Part shown: piece by piece, positions 1 to 6,944 of the stretch
How positions within the stretch are numbered: the stretch's first letter is position 1
How the letters are laid out: each line of letters begins with the position of its first letter
From: a candidate division NPL-UPA2 bacterium
Lineage (GTDB): Bacteria > Bacillota > UBA994
Direction of reading: 5' to 3'
NCBI GenBank assembly: GCA_018725205.1
Contig: QLUB01000034.1
Coordinates: 1 to 14,958, forward strand
DNA: 14,958 nt
Program-made: the position numbers and the translations under genes
The notes under the pieces: model-generated
Databases searched by the model: none
Told to the model about the DNA's origin: nothing
What the model saw: the letters and a program-made list of their open reading frames with translations, nothing else

Positions 1-1
1 T

Positions 2-1555
2 AAAGAGGCGGTTCGAGAGGCTGGGGGCGTGCCTTTTGAGTTTAATACATTGGCACTATGCGATGGAATAGCAATGGGGCATTCTGGCATGAGATACAGC
101 CTGCCATCACGTGAGTTGGTTGCTGATAGTATTGAAACAATGGTAAAAGGGCATCAGTTTGATGGGCTAATCTGCATTCCAAACTGCGACAAAATTGTTC
201 CAGGTATGATGATGGCGGCGGTGCGACTCAATGTTCCGTCTATTTTTATTTCTGGTGGACCAATGAAGGCGGGATGCTCAAAAGACGGTCGATCCATAGA
301 CCTTATATCTGTTTTTGAAGGAGTAGGGGCATTTCGTGCTGGGAAGATGGATGAAGAAGAACTTTTAGATTTAGAGCAAAACGCCTGTCCAGGAAATGGT
401 AGCTGTGCAGGGATGTTTACTGCAAACTCCATGAATTGTTTAAGCGAGGCAATAGGTCTGGCTTTGCCGGGCAACGGCACTATTTTATCGATTGACCCTA
501 AAAGAAGCGAGTTGAAAAAATGGGCAGGACGTCAAATTATTGAACTGATTAAGCAAAGCATTCGACCGAGGGATATTGTTACTTTGGAAGCGATTGACAA
601 TGCGTTTACCCTGGATGTGGCCATGGGTGGCTCGACTAACACCATTTTGCATTTATTAGCTGTCGCTCAGGAGGCAGGAATAAATTATCCGCTTGAGCGC
701 ATCAACACTATGTCTTCTCGTACTCCTACGCTCTGCCGAATTTCTCCAGCTTCTAACCTGCATATCGAGGATGCTGATCGTGCCGGTGGAGTTAGTGCTA
801 TTTTAGGTGAGTTGCTACGAAAGGGAGGTATCCTTAATAAAAATTGCATGACAGTTACCGGAAAAACGTTGGAAGAAACAGTTGGTCAGGCTAGAAGCCT
901 GGATCAACAGGTCATCAGACCCATAGAAGAACCGTTGAGCCCTGTAGGAGGACTAAAAATACTTTTTGGAGGTCTGGCGCCTGAGGGTGCAGTGGTTAAA
1001 ACGGCAGCGGTGTTGCCTAAAATGCTGCGTCATAAGGGACCTGCGGTAGTTTTTGACTCGGAAGCGGAAGCCTCCGCAGCTATTTTGGAAGGGATCATCA
1101 GACCAGGCGATGTTGTGGTTATACGTTATGAAGGACCAAAAGGCGGACCTGGTTTTATGGAGATGCTAGGTCCAACATCAGCGCTGGTGGGGATGGGATT
1201 AGGTGAGTCTGTAGCGTTAATTACCGATGGTCGTTTCTCAGGAGGCACACGCGGAGCCTGTATAGGACATATTTGTCCAGAGGCTGCATCAGGGGGTCCT
1301 ATCGCCTTGGTTAAAAATGGTGATTTGATTGCATATGATTTAGAAGATGGCATATTGGAACTATTGGTGTCACAACAGGAAATGGCTGCAAGAAAAGCGA
1401 CGTTTGTATCTCCTGTAAAGAGGGAACACATAGGATGGTTGGCAAGATATGTCCAGATGGTTACTCCCGCCAGCGTTGGCGCTGTGCTTCGGCCTATGTG
1501 CAGCAGAGATCTGACTGTCGCTAAGCGTGGATATTCATCCACTGAGTGCTCTTAA
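2..1555 (+). CDS. ilvD: Dihydroxy-acid dehydratase (IlvD/Edd family), 5' end outside the window
   Basis: This family removes water from 2,3-dihydroxy acids (valine/isoleucine precursors, or sugar acids in relatives) using an Fe-S cluster and Mg2+ in the cytoplasm. The frame is open from base 2 with the sequence KEAVREAGG before the GTG at 29, and family members carry roughly 45 more residues before this point, so the gene starts upstream and GTG 29 is not the start. 517 residues are visible. Cluster and metal motifs are present: NCDK (Cys62, visible numbering), CPGNGSC (129-134), GGSTNT, and near the C-terminus DGRFSGGTRGACIGH. The first cluster cysteine would lie in the missing part. A TRAP transporter follows on the same strand, and no other ilv gene is seen, so a catabolic sugar- or hydroxy-acid dehydratase is as likely as branched-chain amino acid synthesis. 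The gene is visibly more A+T-rich than genes further right. Family is sure; exact substrate is not. Confidence 0.93.
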   Translation, partial: KEAVREAGGVPFEFNTLALCDGIAMGHSGMRYSLPSRELVADSIETMVKGHQFDGLICIPNCDKIVPGMMMAAVRLNVPSIFISGGPMKAGCSKDGRSIDLISVFEGVGAFRAGKMDEEELLDLEQNACPGNGSCAGMFTANSMNCLSEAIGLALPGNGTILSIDPKRSELKKWAGRQIIELIKQSIRPRDIVTLEAIDNAFTLDVAMGGSTNTILHLLAVAQEAGINYPLERINTMSSRTPTLCRISPASNLHIEDADRAGGVSAILGELLRKGGILNKNCMTVTGKTLEETVGQARSLDQQVIRPIEEPLSPVGGLKILFGGLAPEGAVVKTAAVLPKMLRHKGPAVVFDSEAEASAAILEGIIRPGDVVVIRYEGPKGGPGFMEMLGPTSALVGMGLGESVALITDGRFSGGTRGACIGHICPEAASGGPIALVKNGDLIAYDLEDGILELLVSQQEMAARKATFVSPVKREHIGWLARYVQMVTPASVGAVLRPMCSRDLTVAKRGYSSTECS

Positions 1556-1877
1556 GCAGGGACTGCTGGACATGGTTGGCATTAGCTCTAAACAAGGATA
1601 TCCCACCTTTTTATGCTGCTTATGTTGAATATCTCTACAACAATTATAGCATAAAAAAGCCGCAATACCTAGCAGTATCAATGGCCTTAAGCTACTTTTA
1701 CTGCTGCTTGTAAGCACGGTTTAGGCAAGAGTTATTGCAGTGGAATCAATAATGATTAATTTAAATAACGACCGCTCACATTACCTAGAAGAGGGGTGGA
1801 TTTGTAGGCGATTGCGATACCATTAGCTTATGGGTTCTATAGTTTACAAACGGAGGCGCTAGAAAGGCGGTGGCTTA
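1556..1877. other. Intergenic gap between dehydratase and TRAP genes
   Basis: 322 bases without a convincing gene. An open frame from GTG 1546 to the stop at 1713 (55 codons, overlapping the dehydratase end in another frame) has no ribosome-binding site and resembles nothing I know. The left part is A+T-rich. A TATAGT hexamer at 1838-1843 could be the -10 of the TRAP operon promoter, but the nearest -35-like hexamer (TTGCGA, 1812-1817) is 20 bases away, so I do not call a promoter. No good terminator hairpin was seen after the dehydratase, so read-through into the TRAP genes remains possible. Confidence 0.5.
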
Positions 1878-2399
1878 ATGGCCCTATTCGAGAGATTGGC
1901 GGCGTGGTTTGAACAAATTAGTGCCAAAGTAGAAGCGGCGTTGCATTTCTCAGTGTATGCTCTCGTGATTATCGTTACCTTAGAGGTCGTCGTTCGTTAC
2001 GTCTTTCATCTACCCCTGATCTGGGCACGGGATTCCATGTTGTGGTTCTATTCCATTATGTTGTTGTTGCCGGTCGGCTTCTACTATTCGCGCAATGCCC
2101 ATATTTCCGCAAGTGACTTGCTACAGTCCTTTAATCTCACTGGAGAACAGAAAGCATGGTTAGGTCTCATCAACAATGTCATCCTCTTAGTGATCGCAGC
2201 AATTCTCATTAACCCCGCTATTTCTCGCCTTATGGTTGCCATACGCATCGGAGAAGAGTCTATTCTAACGCTGTGGCGTCCCCCACTGTGGCCCTTCCTT
2301 GTTCTTATCCCGATAACCTTTGTCCTAGTCGCCTTGCAGGGCATCATCGGGGTCGTTAGGTCGGTACAGGCAGTGATTAAGGAGGAGGCACAAAAATGA
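1878..2399 (+). CDS. dctQ: TRAP transporter small permease, DctQ family
   Basis: Small membrane subunit of a TRAP (tripartite ATP-independent periplasmic) transporter, which pairs with the large DctM subunit to carry organic acids in with sodium or protons. The 173-residue protein has about four hydrophobic segments (roughly residues 22-44, 50-70, 93-113 and 132-155). The second is preceded by LPLIWARDSMLWFYS, matching the family pattern of a charged/aromatic stretch after helix 1. Length is typical. The ATG at 1878 follows GGCGGTGG, an acceptable ribosome-binding site. The stop overlaps the dctM start by four bases (ATGA), so the two subunits are translationally coupled. No signal peptide cleavage site is expected. 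The family assignment rests on topology, length and the dctM/dctP neighbours as well as on sequence. Confidence 0.93.
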   Translation: MALFERLAAWFEQISAKVEAALHFSVYALVIIVTLEVVVRYVFHLPLIWARDSMLWFYSIMLLLPVGFYYSRNAHISASDLLQSFNLTGEQKAWLGLINNVILLVIAAILINPAISRLMVAIRIGEESILTLWRPPLWPFLVLIPITFVLVALQGIIGVVRSVQAVIKEEAQK

Positions 2400-3721
2400 G
2401 TCCACAGATCATGACAATACTCTCTTTTGCTGGACTCATTGCTGGCATCCTCATGGGGATGCCTATTGCAACCGTGTTAATGAGCATAGGGGCTCTAGTC
2501 GGACTCGCAACTTTAGGTCCCCTTAGTCTAGACATGATGGTGCGCGGTGTCTTTGCTGTTATGTCTAACGACACCTTGGTTGCGTTGCCCCTCTTTGTGT
2601 TTATGGGGTGCATGTTGCAGTCCTCAGGCATCGCTGACCGCCTGTTTCACAACTTACGCCTAGCGCTAGGTTCTTTACGCGGCGGTTTAGGCATTGTCAC
2701 GATCCTAATCTCCACTATCCTTGCTGCAACGACCGGCATCATCGGCACCGCTGTCATTATGATGGGGGTCTTAGCGTTGCCAAAGATGTTGGAATCTAAG
2801 TACAACAAAGCGTTAGCCACTGGGATAATCTGCGCGGGCGGAACGTTAGGAATTCTGATTCCGCCGAGCATTATGCTTATTCTCTATGGTTTGTCCGCGG
2901 GCGTATCCATAGTTTCCCTGTTTGCTGCCGCAGTGGTGCCGGGGTTACTCCTGTCGGCTATGTACATGACCTACATCGCCGGTGTTTGTTATTTGCGCCC
3001 AGAGCTGGGTCCTCCTTGTCGTGACGACGAAATCGCGCAAATCAACCCCGCCACATTCGTATCAGAATTGGTGATTTCCCTTGTTCCGCCCCTTGCTTTG
3101 ATCTTTGGCGTCTTGGGAACAATCTTCTTTGGCGTTGCCACCCCCACTGAGGCGGCAGGTATCGGCGCTTTATGCACCGTGCTCTTGTGCGTCGCCATGC
3201 GTAAATTCACCTGGAGATCACTGCGTGAAGCTGCCCAACAGACGGTGCAAGTTTCTTCCACGATTCTATGGCTGATGGTCTGTGCCCAAATGTTCACCTC
3301 GGTATTTTTGGCCATGGGTGGCGGCGAAGTCATCAAAGACGCGATATTGGGCATTGCGGGCGGCAACCCAATCGTAGTTATGATCATTATGATGGCCTCT
3401 GTGTTCCTCCTCGGGCAAATTATTTGCTGGGTAGGGATTTTGCTAATCGTCGTCCCCATCTTTACTCCGATCGCCATCACCATGGGGTGGAACCCCATTT
3501 GGTTTGGCATGCTGATTTGTGTGAACCTACAGATGTCATTCCTGTCACCACCGTTTGCGTACGCTATATTTTACCTTAAGCAAGTTGCGCCGCCAGAAGT
3601 TCAACTCCAAGATCTTTACCGCGGTGTGTGGCCATTTATTGGGTTACAGGCATTGGGGCTGTTGCTAGTCGCGTTCTTTCCCGAACTTGCTTTGTGGCTA
3701 CCTAGATTGTTGATAAGGTAA
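2396..3721 (+). CDS. dctM: TRAP transporter large permease, DctM family
   Basis: Large, transport-catalysing membrane subunit of the TRAP system (ion transporter superfamily). The 441-residue protein is hydrophobic nearly throughout, fitting about 12 transmembrane or re-entrant segments. Family-typical stretches are GILMGMPIATVLMSIG near the N-terminus, VALPLFVFMGCML, GGTLGILIPPSIMLILYG, GVATPTEAAGIGAL in the middle and FLSPPFAYAIFYLKQVAPP near the C-terminus. The last resembles the mannitol/chloroaromatic (FcbT3-like) branch. The start ATG at 2396 lies in the dctQ stop region and is preceded by a strong AAGGAGGAGG site. It belongs to the dctQ-dctM-dctP operon; 114 bases separate it from dctP. 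The transported compound cannot be told from this subunit. Confidence 0.96.
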   Translation: MSPQIMTILSFAGLIAGILMGMPIATVLMSIGALVGLATLGPLSLDMMVRGVFAVMSNDTLVALPLFVFMGCMLQSSGIADRLFHNLRLALGSLRGGLGIVTILISTILAATTGIIGTAVIMMGVLALPKMLESKYNKALATGIICAGGTLGILIPPSIMLILYGLSAGVSIVSLFAAAVVPGLLLSAMYMTYIAGVCYLRPELGPPCRDDEIAQINPATFVSELVISLVPPLALIFGVLGTIFFGVATPTEAAGIGALCTVLLCVAMRKFTWRSLREAAQQTVQVSSTILWLMVCAQMFTSVFLAMGGGEVIKDAILGIAGGNPIVVMIIMMASVFLLGQIICWVGILLIVVPIFTPIAITMGWNPIWFGMLICVNLQMSFLSPPFAYAIFYLKQVAPPEVQLQDLYRGVWPFIGLQALGLLLVAFFPELALWLPRLLIR

Positions 3722-3736
3722 GCTGTTCAGTCTGAG

Positions 3737-3754
3737 GGAAACGGCACCGTTACC
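3737..3754 (+). promoter_or_regulatory. Small hairpin between dctM and dctP
   Basis: GGAAACG and CGTTACC can pair with one A-A mismatch around a GCAC loop. There is no T-run after it, so it is not a normal terminator. In an operon where the binding protein is usually needed in excess, a hairpin here could mark a processing or attenuation point. It is short and may be chance. Confidence 0.25.
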
Positions 3755-3835
3755 AAGGAAGTTAAGAAGGGGGTGAGCTGGAGCCGGTTGTAATTCATGT
3801 CGTCCGTATACAACAAGCAGGGAGGTTACCCATTA

Positions 3836-4918
3836 ATGAAAAAGCTTTCAATCGTCCTGTTGGTGTTCTTGGTTCTGGCATCTGTCACCGTCGGGTACAT
3901 GGTACGCCCGGCAATGGAGACTGTCTTAGAGGGTCCCCCAGGGGAGGCCGAGCCGCTGTTCGAATGGAACATGCAGGGAATCTACATGGCGGGACATCCG
4001 TTGTTTCTCAAAGCACAAAGATGGACCGAGGAGGTATACTTAGCCAGTGGTGGGCGGCTAAAGATCACTCTGCACCCCGTCAATGCGCTAGTGCCCGGGG
4101 CTGAGCTATTGAGTGCAGTGACTGCAGGCACCGTGGACATCGGTCACTCGTTCCCGCCTTGGTGGATAGGCGTAAACAGGGCGTTTGGGATTTTCTGCGG
4201 TCAAACAATTGGCATGAGCCAAGACGAATATCGCACCTGGATCCTCAGCGGAGGGGGCTTGGAGCTAGCCCGTGAACTGTACGGGAACTACGGTTTGCAC
4301 TGGATTCCATTTAGCAATGACCCTGCGGAAAACTTCCTGTGGGCCAAGAAGCCGATTAGAACAGCCGCCGATCTCCGAGGCCTGAAAGTACGCGCTGCCG
4401 GCCTTTCCCTAGACGTCTTTAGACGCATGGGCGTTGAGGCGCATTTTATTGCCACCGCCGACATTGTGCCCGCACTGCTCACCGGTGTCGTGGACGCCGC
4501 AGAGTTCTTGTTTTTAGAAGCTGACTATGCCATGGGCTTCCACGAGGCAGCTAGGTACGTCATGCAGGGAGGACGCGCACCGTCCCATGCCACGGGCATC
4601 GAGATCAACATGGCACGGTGGAACGAGCTTCCGCCCGACCTGCAAGCTATTGTGACTAATACGGCGATAACCAGCTTGATTAACAATTATGGGGCATTCC
4701 GCCTGGCGGAAGCCGCTGCTGCGGAAAGGCTGCGGCAGAGGGGTGTTATCTTTGTTGCTGTCTCAGACGAGCTTAACACCGCCGTCAGGACTGCATTTGA
4801 CGCCGTCCTTGATGGCGAAGCCGCTAAAGATGCCTACTTCAACCGGGCCTGGGCTGCTGCGCGTGCCTTCCGCACCTCCTATCGCGAGACGGTGCGCATG
4901 CTGTGGCCTTGGGAGTAG
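3836..4918 (+). CDS. dctP: TRAP transporter solute-binding protein, DctP family
   Basis: Extracytoplasmic receptor that binds the substrate and delivers it to DctQM. I choose ATG 3836 (360 residues) because GGAGGT at 3821-3826 sits nine bases upstream and the protein then begins with MKK and a hydrophobic stretch (residues 4-20), a typical signal peptide or membrane anchor. An upstream in-frame ATG at 3797 would add 13 unlikely residues. There is no lipobox cysteine. The carboxylate-binding arginine of the family is present as Arg186 in GLKVRAAG, preceded by KKPIRTAADL. The motifs SGGRLKI, GTVDIGHS and GGGLELARELY recall the mannitol/chloroaromatic (FcbT1-like) branch, agreeing with the DctM branch. 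The gene is the last of the TRAP operon and is followed by a terminator at 4965. Substrate not determinable; a hydroxy or sugar acid would fit the upstream dehydratase. Confidence 0.93.
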   Translation: MKKLSIVLLVFLVLASVTVGYMVRPAMETVLEGPPGEAEPLFEWNMQGIYMAGHPLFLKAQRWTEEVYLASGGRLKITLHPVNALVPGAELLSAVTAGTVDIGHSFPPWWIGVNRAFGIFCGQTIGMSQDEYRTWILSGGGLELARELYGNYGLHWIPFSNDPAENFLWAKKPIRTAADLRGLKVRAAGLSLDVFRRMGVEAHFIATADIVPALLTGVVDAAEFLFLEADYAMGFHEAARYVMQGGRAPSHATGIEINMARWNELPPDLQAIVTNTAITSLINNYGAFRLAEAAAAERLRQRGVIFVAVSDELNTAVRTAFDAVLDGEAAKDAYFNRAWAAARAFRTSYRETVRMLWPWE

Positions 4919-4964
4919 AATAGGGACAGAGAAGCTCTGGGAGACACTCTCCTACCCAAATCGC

Positions 4965-5008
4965 GAAGCAAAAGGCTCCGTCCCTTTTGCTTCCTTTTTG
5001 CTTCTTTT
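4965..5008 (+). terminator. Rho-independent terminator of the TRAP operon
   Basis: GAAGCAAAAGG (4965-4975) and CCTTTTGCTTC (4983-4993) form a perfect 11-base-pair stem with a 7-base loop, followed by TTTTT at 4995-4999 and TTTT at 5005-5008. It lies 46 bases after the dctP stop. Confidence 0.85.
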
Positions 5009-5049
5009 GGCTTCAGGTTGCCTCGGTAGTTCCGTTTGTGGCAAGAAAG

Positions 5050-5058
5050 TGATAGAAT
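5050..5058 (+). promoter_or_regulatory. Extended -10 promoter for the DUF2156/GNAT pair
   Basis: TGATAGAAT is an extended -10 element (TG, one base, then TAGAAT). No good -35 is visible at 17 bases (TTCCGT only), which extended -10 promoters tolerate. It sits after the TRAP terminator and gives a leader of about 50 bases before ATG 5114. Confidence 0.45.
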
Positions 5059-5113
5059 ATCTCGTAGACAGAAGCATTTTTTCGGCACAAGCGGTGGAGA
5101 GAGGACTTAGTTG

Positions 5114-6013
5114 ATGTTAGATTTTAGGCCCCTGACGCTTGCGGACAGAAGTTGGGTGTCCCCAATTTTGTCGCAGAGCGGTTTTATGGGGAGCGAAACG
5201 GCCTTTGGCACACTTTTTATCTGGCAAGAGGCCTACGAGAAGAAGATTGCCTGGCACGACGAGATGTTGTTTGGGTGTTTTGGCAAGAGTGCCTGTACTT
5301 ATTTTTTCCCCTACGCCAAGGACCTCAAGCGAGCTTTGGCGGTTTTGCTTGAAGACTGTAACAGCGTGGGCAAGCGTTTTCGCATGTGGGGCGTGACCGA
5401 GGAGCAGGCTAAGTTGATGGAAGATGCATGGCCGGACACCTTCCACTTTCGCTTTCTGCGTGCTAACGCCGATTATGTCTATCGGTCGGAAGACCTTATT
5501 CACCTTGCCGGTAGGAACTACCACCGCAAGCGCAACCACCTCACACGATTTCGGCGAGAGCACTCATTTACCTACGAAGATATCACCCCCGCCAATATAG
5601 CGGAATGCGAAAAGATTGAGCGGGAGTGGTTGTTGGCTTCGTCTAATCCGGCTATCGGGGGCTTGGAACGGGAAAACTTCGCTCTCAAGCGCTCGTTGGA
5701 GAGTTTTTCTGCCTTGGACTTTAAAGGCGGGCTGATCAGAATTGAAGGCAAGCCGGTAGCTTTCACGCTCGGGGAAGAGATTAACTCGCGCGCCTTTGTG
5801 GTGCACTTTGAGAAGGCGCTCACAGGCTACGAGGGCTTGTATGCCGCCATTAACCAGGTTTTTGCGGAACGTCGTCTTGCAAGCTTCGAATATATTAACC
5901 GCGAAGAGGATATGGGCATAGAAGGGCTACGCAAGGCTAAGCTGTCTTACTATCCGGCGCAGATCCTAGAAAAGGCAGTCGTCACACTAAAGGGGGCGGT
6001 GCCGGGTGACTAG
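5114..6013 (+). CDS. DUF2156 protein (phosphatidylglycerol lysyltransferase C-terminal-like, GNAT fold)
   Basis: A 299-residue soluble protein of the DUF2156 family, related to the catalytic domain of lysyl-phosphatidylglycerol synthase (MprF), which moves an aminoacyl group from tRNA to a lipid. Here the membrane flippase part is absent, as in other stand-alone DUF2156 proteins whose substrate is unknown. Visible family signs: an N-terminal half with FGTLFIWQEAY (about 31-41), then YVYRSEDLIHLAGRNYHRKR (121-140), the most conserved stretch, and a second GNAT-like half with GGLIRIEGKPVAFTLGEE and FEYINREEDMGIEGLRKAK. The start ATG 5114 follows GGAGAGAGG; a TTG directly before it (5111) is less likely. 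The end overlaps the next gene by eight bases, so the two are translated together. Family membership is fairly sure; the aminoacyl-transfer role is only inferred. Confidence 0.85.
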   Translation: MLDFRPLTLADRSWVSPILSQSGFMGSETAFGTLFIWQEAYEKKIAWHDEMLFGCFGKSACTYFFPYAKDLKRALAVLLEDCNSVGKRFRMWGVTEEQAKLMEDAWPDTFHFRFLRANADYVYRSEDLIHLAGRNYHRKRNHLTRFRREHSFTYEDITPANIAECEKIEREWLLASSNPAIGGLERENFALKRSLESFSALDFKGGLIRIEGKPVAFTLGEEINSRAFVVHFEKALTGYEGLYAAINQVFAERRLASFEYINREEDMGIEGLRKAKLSYYPAQILEKAVVTLKGAVPGD

Positions 6014-6908
6014 CTCCATCGGGTACGCGGAGCGGTCTTCTCGCCAGGAGCTAACGGATCTTTGGCTTAGCTGTTTCGCCGAAAGGAAAGCAGCAGTAGA
6101 CCTCTTTTTCACGCACCGCTTTCATCCTCAAAACACGCTTGTCCTCCGGATCGATGGCCTCATCACGGCGATGCTCCATATGCTGCCGGGTGAAATCCTA
6201 ACCGAGACCGGTCCGGTGCCGGCCCATTACATTTATGCGGCCGCCACAGCTCCCGCCTTCCGTGGACAGGGGTTAATGGGGCAGCTGATGGTACGGGCAG
6301 AGCAAGAGGGCGCGGAACGCGGCGACCACTACGCCTTTTTGCTCCCGGCTGACACGGGGCTATATGGCTTTTACGGCAAACACGGGTTCACTAGGTTCTT
6401 TAAGACTACATTCTGCGAAGTCTCGCGGCACGAGCTAGAGAGCATGGTTACAGCTTGCGGCACACATGCCCTAAACGTGGCTGCGTTGCCGCAGCTACTT
6501 AAAGCGACACGCGACACTTACGTGGCATCAAGCCCCGGCAGCGCCATATGGAGCGAGCAAGCCATCGACTACGCGGTAAGGTACACGGCGTTCTATGGCG
6601 GGCGCTTGGTGACTGCGGAGACTAACGGGCGCATAGCCTACGCGCTTTGTTCGGCTACCTATGCCGGGCAGTGCGAAGTACTGGAGTTTGCCGCCTCTCC
6701 CCGCGATGAAGGGAATCTATGCGCTGCCATCCTACACGCAGTGCCTGCCGAGAACTACCGCTTCCGCTTGTCCAAAGACCGCGCGCTACTTGACCGTAGC
6801 GTCCGCAGTACAGACTTTGGCATGATCAAGCCGCTGACTCCTGCGGCCGCGCGAAGTTCCCTGCTCCAACAGGCGTCCGCCCCGTATCTAGGGCTAACCC
6901 TCGACTAA
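6006..6908 (+). CDS. GNAT family N-acetyltransferase (Eis-like, two-domain)
   Basis: Cytoplasmic acyltransferase expected to use acetyl-CoA. The 300-residue protein has the acetyl-CoA pyrophosphate loop in AAATAPAFRGQGLMGQLM (R86-G-Q-G at about 86-89), preceded by the strand around TAMLHMLPGE and followed by GLYGFYGKHGF (about 118-128), the usual end of the catalytic domain. The remaining 170 residues fit a second GNAT-like domain and a sterol-carrier-like tail as in Eis/PF13527 proteins, though I cannot see clear motifs there. The GTG start at 6006 lies inside the end of the DUF2156 gene, in another frame, which indicates coupling. The acceptor substrate is unknown; the pairing suggests both enzymes act in one pathway or on one product. 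A convergent terminator follows. Confidence 0.87.
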   Translation: MTSSIGYAERSSRQELTDLWLSCFAERKAAVDLFFTHRFHPQNTLVLRIDGLITAMLHMLPGEILTETGPVPAHYIYAAATAPAFRGQGLMGQLMVRAEQEGAERGDHYAFLLPADTGLYGFYGKHGFTRFFKTTFCEVSRHELESMVTACGTHALNVAALPQLLKATRDTYVASSPGSAIWSEQAIDYAVRYTAFYGGRLVTAETNGRIAYALCSATYAGQCEVLEFAASPRDEGNLCAAILHAVPAENYRFRLSKDRALLDRSVRSTDFGMIKPLTPAAARSSLLQQASAPYLGLTLD

Positions 6909-6914
6909 GTAAAC

Positions 6915-6939
6915 AGCCCCACCTTGACTTGGTGGGGCT
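6915..6939. terminator. Bidirectional terminator between convergent genes
   Basis: AGCCCCACC (6915-6923) and GGTGGGGCT (6931-6939) form a perfect 9-base-pair stem with a TTGACTT loop. It lies just after the plus-strand GNAT gene and just past the stop of the minus-strand ggt-like gene, so it can serve both. The T-tract is short on either strand. Confidence 0.75.
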
Positions 6940-6944
6940 TTGAC

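Noticed and set aside
29..31. GTG at 29 as start of the dehydratase
   Set aside because: The upstream codons in frame encode KEAVREAGG, which belongs to the conserved N-terminal region, and no ribosome-binding site fits. The gene begins outside the window.
1604..1660. TATAAT-like hexamer on the minus strand near 1645 as a promoter
   Set aside because: No -35 at a proper distance and no minus-strand gene downstream.
3797..3835. Upstream ATG for dctP adding 13 residues
   Set aside because: The GGAGGT site lies between the two ATGs and serves the one at 3836, which also begins a proper signal sequence.
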